DNA of 64,000 nucleotides from Toxonevra muliebris (taxonomy: Eukaryota > Arthropoda > Insecta > Diptera > Pallopteridae): the NCBI GenBank assembly GCA_963691655.1, contig OY829326.1, forward strand, positions 109,155,388-109,219,387, written 5' to 3'. The notes under the pieces are model-generated. The model worked only from the letters and a program-made list of their open reading frames with translations, searched no databases and was not told where the DNA came from. The stretch's first letter is position 1. Every line of letters begins with the position of its first letter. The position numbers and the translations under genes were made by a program. Of the stretch, positions 47,170-57,043 are shown piece after piece.

Positions 47170-48120
47170 GTTATGCTGTTTAATAAGATTAAGCGTTATT
47201 ATCTTTATACTTTTATATACTACTTATATTATTTATATTATACTTTTCTCACTAATTTTCTAGCAAGATTTCTTTCAAAAAAATTGTGTCCGTTTTGCTT
47301 TAAGTTTCAATCAATCTTCATATCACTTTCATTGCTTTTTCAATTATTCATTACAATGAAGTGTTTTGACTGATTAAAGCTTTACATTTAATGAGATTGA
47401 GTTATTTCAGAATGTACACATCTCTTTCTTTATCTGTATATGTATGCATATATTCATTTATTTATATACATGCTTAAATAAATTGCACTAGCAAAACTAC
47501 TTCACTCCTTTCAAACTCCTTTAATCAAAGCTAATAGAAAAAAACTACGCTCGAATAAAGTTCATCAGTAGAATTAAAAATACAGAGCAAATAAAACAAC
47601 TAATTTCATTAAAGTTTTGTATTTTTTGAAGTAGCAGCATTTATGTTTTTGTTTTCAATTCGTTGCACGTTCATCAAATATTAAAGATGAAGTGGCAAAA
47701 CAGAAATTTTTTCAACTTTTATTAATTTTTGTAGCAGGAAATAAAGTAAAATTTCCATCAATGAAATTTATGCTTTATTAAATTTAGAATTATGTGGCGT
47801 TACGTAACATGTTTCTGCTCTAATTACACATCAACAGCCGGTTCAGTTAATTAGCCAATTCACGGTTCACAATTTAGCATTTAATAAATTTGAAATTTTA
47901 AAACAGAACAAACTGGAGTAAAGTAAAAAAGCTTAGTAACCTTGGACTTTTGATTGTTTTTCAGAATTTCAAGTAGAAATAATAAATATATAAATTAACA
48001 TTAGCATTTCGTAAATTTTGGTAGAATGATTTTTCAGAAAAATAATGAAATTATTCGCAGAATGGTAGTTTACAGTTTTTTTTTTTAGCTATGTTGCTGA
48101 TTTGCATTCACAGTTAGAAC
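47170..48120. other. Non-coding stretch
   Basis: No gene or recognised repeat is seen. AT-rich intronic composition with short Phe/Tyr-rich frames. Confidence 0.35.
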
Positions 48121-48123
48121 ATT

Positions 48124-48754
48124 ACACAGCCACGCAAAAAATGATTTTGCGAGTCCAGAGGCGAGACCTTGTTTGTTTTGGGGTCACTGAATCCGAATCC
48201 GAGGTCCAAAAAATAGTGACGTGCTCGGAAGTTCTGACATAACCTCAAAAATCCTCATAAAAAAATGTTTTTTTCGGATGTGGAGTTTAGACCATGCTTA
48301 CTACGTGTTTTTGGGGTCGCTGAATCCGAATCCCAGTTCCAAAAAACCTCAGAACGTCAGGGTTCGAACATATCTTCAAAAATCTTATTCAATTTTTTTT
48401 GGAGCCCGGGGGCCAGACTATTTTACTATATGTTTTTGGGGTCACTGAATTCGAATTCGAGGCCCAAAAAATCCCAGCATGTCAGGTTTCCGACTTAGCT
48501 TAGATAACGAGGTATTTTGCAGGATATGTCGAAAGCCTGACATGCTTTTGGATTCAGCGACTCAAAGACAAATAATAAACATGGTCTGACCCCGAGCTCG
48601 AAAAAAATGTTTATGAAGTTTTTTGAGGTTATGTCAGAACCCTGACGTGCTGGGGCTTTTGGACCTCGTATTTGGATTCAGTGACCCCAAAAATATATAG
48701 TAAGCATGGTCTGACCTCCAGACCCGAAAAAAACATTTTTTTTTGTGGCTGTGT
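48124..48754. mobile_element. 631-bp fold-back element with repeated arms
   Basis: The ends are ACACAGCCAC (48124-48133) and its reverse complement GTGGCTGTGT (48745-48754). The arms are made of roughly 120-140-bp units. Each unit has a GACCATGCTTACTA word, TTTTTGGGGTCACTGAATCC, a (A/G)AGGTCCAAAAA word and a GACATAACCTCAAAAA word. Direct copies start near 48170, 48295 and 48425 on the left, and inverted copies lie at about 48720 and 48590. The element is therefore a palindrome of tandem repeats, like fold-back transposons. No target duplication is apparent. End sequence and GAATTCGAA-type words resemble the element at 44773-45262. Confidence 0.78.
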
Positions 48755-48829
48755 TATAAGTTTCAGACGACAAATGTTGGGTTTTTATTAATATTATTAT
48801 TTTATATAGTTGGGAAGACCCGAAAGTTA

Positions 48830-49460
48830 GGCACTGCAACCTAGAAGATCTTTTGGTTCATAGCCCTAATTTAAGACAAAAAATGATCTGCTATCCTGAT
48901 GGAAGCAAGAACATTTTTGGCGGAAGAGGTTTTAATTTCGTTAACTATTAAAAGGGTTTGCTGAAAATACCTTTTCTTTGCCAAACCAAGGCTGGGAACT
49001 CACACAGAATGTAGGGTGTCGGCTTGTCGTTTTACAAGCATAGACGTCTCCTTATTTCGTTTGATAGACATAATTTACATAGATGATATCTGACCGCATA
49101 ATAACCGCACTAGCAGCATGAGATCCGCTTTGTTTTAGTTGAGGGACTGGGTAAGAGCGAGAGGAGTGACAAGCTTCTTGACTTATCTAAGGCCTGGGAC
49201 AAGACACTCCTCTATGATTGATTTGAAACGATTCCAGCTGATTTCGTTTAGCTATCAGAGAAGGTAACAATTTTATCGCATCAATTGCACATCATAATTG
49301 CATATATTTTGCCTTGAAAAACGTTAGTCCAAGTACCTAGTGGAATTGAGATACAAGTGTTAGGTTCAACGACACCAACACCAGAGCCGTAATCGGTTTA
49401 TAACCGTCAGTATACCAATTGAGAGCGAAGGGTCTGAAGTTAGGGAACTCCGCATTCCAA
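48830..49460 (-). pseudogene. Non-LTR retrotransposon 3' relic with RNase H-like domain
   Basis: On the minus strand, NWYTDGYK (about 49420-49400; Asp of the RNase H TDG motif) is followed after a frame change by SGVGVVEPNTCISIPLG, then TWTNVFQGKIYAI (where the family usually has an AE or VFQAE; here the Glu position reads Lys) and IVTFSDS (third acidic motif, near 49255). Further down, about 49000-48960, comes PTPYILCEFPALVWQRKG. This resembles the Cys/His-rich tail (HxLCxCPAL) at the end of jockey/R1-type LINEs. Stops are frequent. The relic is the site into which the RTE element inserted. Confidence 0.6.
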
Positions 49461-49675
49461 TCGGATCTGGACGAAAGAAATATTAAGTTGTCTACCCAAA
49501 CTTAACTTCTTTGCCATAAAACCTAACACACATCAAATTAAAGAATTAGAAATTTTACTAAAAACGCTGAAATGACCAGAGTAAGTTGGATGAGACTTGA
49601 AGCCTTAAAGCTGTAGTTGCGGTTGCCATACTTATAAAGGTGCGCAGGTATAAGTCCGATTATTATCTCAATTGA

Positions 49676-51260
49676 AGGAGTGGGAGGTATACTTACTTAC
49701 TTAGTTGGCTCTACAACCGATGATCGATCTTGGCCGCCTCTATAAAGCCTCGCCAGTCGTTTCTGCAATGCGCGCGCCGGCGCCAGTTAGTAAGGCCAAG
49801 TGCAGTCAGGTCCCCCTGTACCTGGTCTTTCCAACGGAGATTAGGTGTTCCTCTTCTGCGCGTTCCACCTCCGTGGCTCTAATAAAATACCCTTCTAGCC
49901 GGAGCACTTTTATCCATTCGCTCAACATGACCCAGCCAGGGAAGCCACTGGAGTTTTATGCGCTTGACTACGTCAATGTCGGCATACAGCTCATACAGTT
50001 CATGGTTCCATCTTATACGATATACGTCGTTCACGCACACAGGACCACAGATCTTGCGAAGTATCTTTCTCTCGAACGCTCCCAACAGCCTCTCATCGTT
50101 GGTGGTTAATGTCCACGTCTCAGCGCCATACATTAGGATGGGAAGGATGAGTGACTTGAAGAGCGTTATTTTTGTACGTCGAGAGAGGGCCCTACTTCTC
50201 AATTGCCTACTGAGCCCGTAGTAACACCTGTTGGCAAGAATTATTCTTCGCTTGATCTCAAGGCTGACATTATTGTTGGTGTTAATGCTGGATCCAAGAT
50301 AAACGAAATCCTTGACGACTTCGAATTTGTAATTGTCAACAGTGACATTTTGTCCAAGACGCCGTGTCGCTTTGTTTGTTGACACAAGGTATTTCATTTT
50401 GTTCGCAGTTCGAATTATTTTTTCCAGCACCAGGTTAAAGAAGTCGCAAGATAGAGAATCACCTTGTCCGAAACCTCTTTTGGTATCAAATGGGGCGGAA
50501 AGGTTAGTCCCAATTTTCACTGCGCTGGTGGTGTCTGTCAGTGTCATTTTGCAAAGACGAATGAGCTTTGCAGGTATACTAAAACCGCCTGACATTGCGG
50601 CGTATAGGTGATCTCTAATCATGCTGTCGAAATCGGCTTTATAATCGACGAATAGATGGTGTGTGTCGATTTGTTTTTCTCGGGTCTTCTTCAGGATTTA
50701 GCGTAGTGTGAATATCTGGTCGATTGTGGATTTACCAGGCCTGAAGCCACACTGATAAGATCCAATCAGTTTGTTGACGATGGGCTTCAGTCTTTCACAT
50801 GGTACGCTCGATAGAACCTTGTATGCGATGTTAAGAAGGCTTATCCCACGGTAGTTGGCGCGGATCGTGGAATCACATTTCTTGTGGATTGAGCAGAGTA
50901 CGCTGAGGATCCAATCACTGGGCATGCTTTCGTCCGACCATATTCTGCATAAAAGTTCGTGCATGCGTTTTGTGAGCTCTTCGCCTGCAGTCTTAAACAA
51001 CTCAGCAGGCAGGCCATCTGCACCCGCAGCCTTATTGTTTTTCAGCCGAGCGATGGCTGTTAAGACCTCGTCATAGTCGGGCGGTGGTACTTCAACGCCG
51101 TCAGTGATTGGGGTTTCCGAAACAGCTTCCCGAATGGTAGGATTGTTGTCGTCATCACCACCATTGAGCAGCTGCGAGAAGTGTTCCCTCCATAACCTCA
51201 TAGTACCCTGGACATCTGTCACCAGATTTCTGTCTTCGTCCTTGCAGGAGTGGGAGGTAT
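49676..51260 (-). mobile_element. RTE-clade LINE insertion with 15-bp TSD
   Basis: The identical 15-mer AGGAGTGGGAGGTAT borders the element at 49676-49690 and 51246-51260. Read on the minus strand, the element (51245-49691) is 5'-truncated within ORF2 and ends, after the ORF stop, in a short AAGTAAGTAAGT simple repeat. Short microsatellite tails without poly(A) are typical of RTE elements. GC content is visibly higher than the surroundings. The insertion interrupts an older non-LTR relic. Confidence 0.93.
49711..51245 (-). pseudogene. RTE reverse transcriptase, two nonsense codons and loss of the YADD motif
   Basis: A single frame runs from the truncation point (CKDEDRNLVTDVQG) to a TAG at 49711-49713. 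Motifs: the NNKAAGADGLPAELFK region, ANYRGISLLNIAYKVLS, YQCGFRPGKSTIDQIFTLR, then a TAA at 50698-50700 where family members have Gln. Motif A follows (HLFVDYKADFDS), then GQGDSLSCDFFNLVLEKI. The next expected block, LLAYADD with the catalytic aspartates and some 70 residues, is absent: the frame jumps in phase near 50403 to TNKATRRLG and FEVVKDFVYLGSSINT. A second in-frame TAG lies at 49879-49881. The tail (RRRAHCRNDWRGFIEAAK) is complete. With so few stops the copy is young. It could not polymerise. Confidence 0.92.
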
Positions 51261-51798
51261 GGTTTTTAATAAAACGTAAAATAAATGTCAGTATTAACGA
51301 TAATCATTCGTATTGTTACGGGAGAAGTCAACCCCAAATATTCAGCTGAAACAGTTCTCAAAAAAAGTTAAGCGATATCTTTTCACTGCGTTTACAAACG
51401 CAATTAGTGGAAAGTTGTGGTGTTTCTAATCTTATGAAAGAGCTCTGTATGTCATCACTCAAATATTGTTGTTGTTATACTCACTCGACTTTTGCGACCT
51501 TAGTTAAAAATTTGCATATTCAGTTACTTTTATACTTCCTTCGGTCACTTCGGTATTGCTTTTTGTTTAATTTCATTTCGAAATGTAAAATAATTCCACG
51601 AAGGACTGAACTTCTAAAAAATATAAAAATATATGCTTTGAATTTTGGGTGGAGGAAATGCAGCCCATTACTACATTTTAAGAAATATATTTTTATATTT
51701 CTCTTACCATTTTATTTATTTATAAATTTGTTGCTATTACGTATTTATTTTAATTCAACGTATCCAAATTTATAAGTAGTGCTTTCCTCTCTTTTCAG
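51261..51798 (+). other. Non-coding sequence upstream of the frequenin exon, ending in a splice acceptor
   Basis: No gene is seen up to 51780. The stretch ends with a pyrimidine tract GCTTTCCTCTCTTTTCAG (51781-51798), a strong 3' splice site just before the 5'UTR of the frequenin exon. Confidence 0.6.
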
Positions 51799-52010
51799 AT
51801 TATACAACTATAAAAATCTACGGAAGAGTAAATTATTAACAATCTTAAACCAAAAAAAACTTTCAATTAAACAAAATAATAATAAAATAAAGCAGGTTTA
51901 AATATAAAAAAAAGAAACAAAAATTAATTGAGTTATATTAAAAGTTAATACAATAAAAGTTTAAGCACATATTTCATCATACTGAAAATAATCAAAGAAA
52001 TCCGTTCATA
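51799..52010 (+). other. frq: frequenin 5'UTR portion of coding exon 1
   Basis: The segment follows the acceptor AG at 51797-51798 and runs to the initiator ATG. It is A-rich, as fly leaders often are, and contains an in-frame TAA at 51954-51956, so the ATG at 52011 is the first possible start in this exon. An upstream untranslated exon is implied by the acceptor but I cannot locate it. If the acceptor is unused, the leader could instead begin within this region. Confidence 0.7.
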
Positions 52011-52074
52011 ATGGGAAAGAAGAATTCTAAATTGAAGCAGGATACCATTGATCGCTTAAGAACAGATACATATT
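52011..52074 (+). CDS. frq: Frequenin (neuronal calcium sensor 1), first coding exon
   Basis: Frequenin/NCS-1 is an EF-hand calcium sensor that tunes synaptic release and binds targets such as Ric8a and PI4-kinase at membranes. The exon encodes MGKKNSKLKQ followed by DTIDRLRTDTY, the near-invariant start of the family (Drosophila copies have S at position 5 and T at 17). Gly2 with basic residues after it is the N-myristoylation signal. The start has A at -3 and G at +4, and an upstream in-frame stop. The exon ends after the first base of codon 22 (phase 1) at a GTAAGT donor, 52075-52080; the expected next residue is Phe. The EF-hands must lie in later exons, which I do not find before 64000. 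Arg17 in place of Thr is unusual: it could be species variation, a paralog (flies have Frq1 and Frq2) or a sequence error. Confidence 0.93.
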
Positions 52075-54979
52075 GTAAGTACTACAAAATTAAAAAAAAT
52101 TTCTAAAATAAAATAATTAAGTATCTTATTTTAATTTACATCAACAATAAATAAGTAAAAACTTTTGCAAATTTAAATGTGGTAGTGAAATTAGTAAACC
52201 AAATTTAACTGTTTTAATGGCATACCCATATATCAACATACACAATTTTTTTTCGGGTAGAGCTTTGTGGAATGGAATTTTTTCATTTTAAAGTTTTTTT
52301 TTTTTGCAGCTGGCAGTGAAAACGTTAATTGAAAAATAAAGCGAAAAAAGGTCAACCATACAAGTTTTTTGTTGGTTTTCTTTTTCCGGAAACAGTATCG
52401 TTGTAGTTTGTTTTTTTTTTGGCATACAAATCAGCACAAAAAGGTTTCTATTTGAAACAAATAAGTTGGCAAACTATATTTTTTTCTTTTTTGTGCAGTT
52501 CAAAGTAGCTGTTCTCTTATGAAATGATTTATATATCAAAAATTATAAAGATAAGTTATGAATGGCACAAGCTATAACTAATAAAAAGAATAATGTGAAA
52601 ATTGATATTTGAGGACTTGCCAGATTACGCAGTGCAATGTAATTTTTTTACGCCGTTTTATAATTTATGGGACACAAGGCTTCTACAAGATATTTCCATC
52701 GAGCGCAATCTTTCAAAGACTTCCCCATTAGCTAGATTGCGTTCTTATTATTTACCTTTTTATTTCTTGCTGCCCTACAGATCTGGGATTTGCGGAGAGT
52801 AATATCGATTTGTCTTAATTTTATTTTGAACGTAATTGGGAGCTGTTCGCATTTAATTCAAGAATCTGTTTTCGAGTTTGTGTTTTGCTACCAGATCTAA
52901 AGTATGCGCCTTAGATATATGCCAATTGATGAAATCTTTTAATTTATTTTCCGGTGCGTCCATCATTAGCCAAATTTTACAGCCCTACTAATTAGATGTA
53001 GAAATAAAAAATACTTTAGATGAGTGCCATATTTTATTGAGCTGTGCAAAAGAGTCTTGAGCTTTTGTGATTCTATTATGTTTATATTGTCCGCAACCCT
53101 TTCAACAGTAAAACTACGCTGTACTTAATTCCTACTTAGGTAAATTTGTCGACGATATCTCCTACATTAAAGTTGTAGTTGCTGTTTAAGTTCACTACCT
53201 GTTTTCTGAGTGAATTGATTTATATTTTTTTTTTGTGGTTGGATTGATGCTTAAGTCAATTTTTCTCAATTCTTTTATCAGATCATTAATCTTATTCGGT
53301 ATGGCACAGTGTTTTAATGCTTTCAAACATATGCCACCCGCATAATCGATGTTTCTACAAAGGACGTCTGTAAATTTTATGAGAACAACATTAAGAAAAA
53401 TATAAAATAACAGCGATGTGAATAAATTAGTCTAAATTGTCTGTGTCTGTGTCCTAATGACCACCAATTAACTGGTTATTATAAAATAATGCTGAATGTA
53501 TACATTTAATTAGATTACGAACGATTAACTTAAAAGTCGCTTGTTATCTACAGATTGCCTCATCAAGTTTTTGTTTCAGGGGCTAAGTAGAATTTTCTTT
53601 AGTAATTTTAATGTCAGGGATCATAGCATCCGCTCAGATTAGTATTTTGAGGAATTTTAATCAGAGCTTACTCTAAATAAATCTGTTTTCTTTCCTCCAA
53701 GACATTCTTAAGGCACAGTCAATATATAGTTGCAGTTAATGTTGGGCAAGATTAAAATGTTTATTGTGTGATTTCTCTGTTTTCCAAGGTTGATATTGCT
53801 TTCTAAATTTTTTCAATAGAATATAGAATAATGATATTAGTCATATCCAAACTCAGTTAAATAGATTCGCAATATATTGAAGTTTTAGTTTGGCAGCATG
53901 TAGGGTGAATTTAAATTTAATTGAAAACTTTATCTCTCTACACAAGGTATATTTTTAAAAAAAAGTAGACCATTTGCAGCTGGAATCTCAAAATAAGGAG
54001 TATCTCAGGCTTGCAAATTATTTATAATTTACTTCAACATTTACAGATGATATGGAAATTTTAGACACCCATGCTGGTCCAAGAGACGCCATAGGATTAC
54101 TTTGTGACCATAAAAAGTTGGTGTAGTCTTCAAAGGGAAATTAGTTACGTCGGTATGAACACTGATTAAAGATTGATCTGCAAAAGACATACTGAATCAA
54201 AGCGACAAATTCAAAATTAAGACCATCGACTACTCTGGCTGTTAAATAAAAACCCCAAGCTGACCCTGGACAAGAAATTGATTTCCTATTGATACTTTCG
54301 GGACTGTAAGGAAACCGGTGGAGGTAGCGGAAACCCGAATACGAATTCATATTCTCTGACCGATATTTCTTGTTACAAGTTTTGATCAAAACTGACATTT
54401 TGCATCTTTGAAGGCTTGAGCTTTCATGGGTAACCGGGAATCCTGAGACCCTTAATGGGATTTTTTCGCGAAGATTTCTTTATTTTTTTATTAGAAATTG
54501 TATCTATCTTAATAGACTAAGAAACCGAGACCAGCTTCGAATTTTTTAAGTTCCATTTTATTGTAAAAAGGTTCTCAAAATGTGTTCATTGAGGATCTTA
54601 GGGTCACCGGTAAGTCAGAGCAAAACTTGTATTCCCAAAAAAGTAAATTTGAATTAGGATTTTTTCTCCCAACATATTCAAAATTTGACGTGTTTTGACA
54701 TATTTGGTATAAATTGTGAGCGATTAAAAATAGATAATTTTGCTTTATTTTAATTTAGCTCACAATTCCAATTTTTTTTTTTAAGAACCAAAGCGCAATC
54801 AATTAATTTTTCCAACGAATATAAATTTATTAAAATCGGTGAAATACTTAGTTTTTAATTAAACTGAAAAAACGTATTTTGGGTCATCCGTGACCAATGG
54901 TCTCGAAAGGGTTAACTCTACCAGGATGTATGGCATCTAACTATGGAGGACTAGCGGCGTAGCAGTCAAAACTTTAAAG
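52075..54979 (+). other. Start of a >11.9-kb frequenin intron
   Basis: The intron begins at the GTAAGTACT donor. No second coding exon is seen. A short minus-strand segment at about 52630-52740 reads SLKDCARWKYLVEALCP and may be the tail of a decayed LINE. The rest is AT-rich with poly-T runs. Near 54911-54915 GTTAA closes a sequence whose reverse complement starts TTAACCCTTTCGAGACC, resembling a piggyBac-type end, but no partner was found. Confidence 0.6.
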
Positions 54980-55877
54980 GATGCAATCAAGGCCGTATTT
55001 AGGGGGAGGTTTAGAAATGCGGAAACTTTCTTCTATTTCTTTATATTAATTGCCAGTGGATGAAAAAAAGTCAAAATAAAATCTATTGAACAGTTTTTAA
55101 ATATTTTTTACTTTCATCGTTTTAATTTCTAAAAAGTCAAATATAAAAAAATAAACTTGAAATCTTAGTTACACTATGCGACCAGATCCGATTTGTTTTC
55201 TTTGACATGAGGTTTGACTTTGGATACAAAAAGAGAAGGTAATGCTGAGCAATTCTGCATTTCTAGTTTTTCTAGACTGTTTTTGATTTACAGTTTCGGG
55301 TTTAGGGCTCATTTGGAAGGGCATGATTCAGCCTATAGTTTCTGGATTTCGAAATTTGTAGCACGCCAGTGTACAGCTCTCCAATTTTTAAAAATGGCCA
55401 AAATTCTATTTTAGGGTTTTCCATCCCATTTTTTCTAAAACGTGGCGTGATGGGAAATTTTTGAACTCAGATTCGTGTTCAGTATAAAAAATTCATTCAC
55501 AAACACTAGGAACCGTTTTATTCGCAAAGCCAATGCAGGGCAGTAGTAGTGGATCAGCTCCAAATTTCTAGGAAATAATCTTAAAATGTAATTAATTCTT
55601 TAACCCATTATTGCTCAGAGCAGCCCGACTCGGAAGACCTCTTTCAATGCAGTAACTGCACGAATTTCGGGAATATAAGCCAACCTCCTCCGGATTCCTT
55701 ATCATGGCTCGAATTCCCACTGATAATCATTTGAAAAAATGAGCCTCTGACTATTTTTAGTATTTTTGCTAATTGCTTTGAGGTCGGGGTCATTATCAGT
55801 AATGGAAAGTCAATGTAAATTTTCTTCGAATGAAAACCCCCCCGAAAAAAAATCCTGGCTACGGCCCTGGATGCAAT
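54980..55877. mobile_element. hAT-type non-autonomous element with 8-bp TSD
   Basis: The octamer GATGCAAT flanks the element at 54980-54987 and 55870-55877. The ends are CAAGGCCGTATTTAGGGGG and, on the other strand, CAGGGCCGTAGCCAGGATTT. This CAGGGCCGTA start is common among insect hAT elements. The element is 882 bp, with imperfect inverted ends and no transposase motif. The frame at 55214-55414 has no recognised domain. Confidence 0.85.
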
Positions 55878-55879
55878 CC

Positions 55880-57040
55880 TCCTTCATTTAAAGTGCGAAA
55901 AAAACCAGAAGTAGTAACTGAAGGGCAACGAAATTTAGTGCGAGGCATTCTTACGATAAGGAAACAAAAATTCTTGAAAATGGGTGTCATCGGCTAGCTG
56001 TCACGTCGCCCTCCAATTAAGGTGGCTGTAAAAACTGATTCTGTTGAGATACTGAGTATCAAAACAGATGTGGCCAAACAACGCCCACATTCACATATAA
56101 ATCTAGAAGTTTTTAAAATTCTTTCAGCGTTAATATCGAAATTTATTGTCATAATTTAAATGTACACAGAAGCTGTAATTCAAACTTGGTCGTGTTCGTC
56201 TAGTTTTCACGCCTACATAACTTAAATTCCGCATATTTCATGGATTATCGAGATTATGAGTGCAGTGCGTTGAAGTCAATTAATATGAAAGTCACAAAAA
56301 TACCCGACATATGCGGATGCATCGAAGTTTGGTTGTCCATGCCTATTTTTAGCAGTTAACCTTTTTTTTATAAATCTAATTTACTGTCAAATTTTTATTT
56401 AAAAGTATTTTGCGTAATGTGTCATCAAAATTGCTTTTCATATTTTCGGGTTATTATATTTGCCATGATATTGGAGGTATTTTTTGATAGAGTGAAAGAA
56501 AATGGTTTTTTTCTTCGATAATTATAATTATTAAATATGCTAGCTTATAGTACTCAAAAAGTTTCAGCTTGACTGAGTTTTACTGGATATTTATATGCCC
56601 TGTGAAAAAGATTAAAATTTAAAAAACACTTTCCTACATAAGATTGTAAGTTCTGACTAAACTAAATACTGAATTTCTTTAAAGTTTCATATTTGTGAAG
56701 GCCAATATAAAATTTTCTGAGACAAATCCTAAGAACTTGATATAACTGAAGCATTTTTTAGTTGTCACATCGATGAATTTAGTATACTTCTAAATATGTG
56801 TTAGCGTCAACCAAATTTGAAATAACCAATTTAAGAAAAGCGATATCAGTATCTGGCAAAGAAACTGTATGATAAAAGTATTGGAAAAGCATATTTGAAA
56901 ATACGAATTCTTTCTGTATTTGAACTAAACTAGCAATATTTTTACCATACATACTTTTTTTTAGTTTTGATGCATATTTTAACGCATATTAATATTTCTT
57001 ATACACATTATATATGGGTGGTTCCATGTCAGATTTACAA
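55880..57040. other. Non-coding intronic stretch
   Basis: I see no gene or clear repeat here. AT-rich sequence of ordinary intronic type. Confidence 0.4.
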
Positions 57041-57043
57041 CTA

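Noticed and set aside
50333..51349. Plus-strand frames over the RTE element
   Set aside because: Shadows of the minus-strand reverse transcriptase.
54425..54915. piggyBac-type MITE ending at TTAA 54912-54915
   Set aside because: Only the right end (TTAACCCTTTCGAGACC on the minus strand) looks convincing; no matching left end with TTAA was found.
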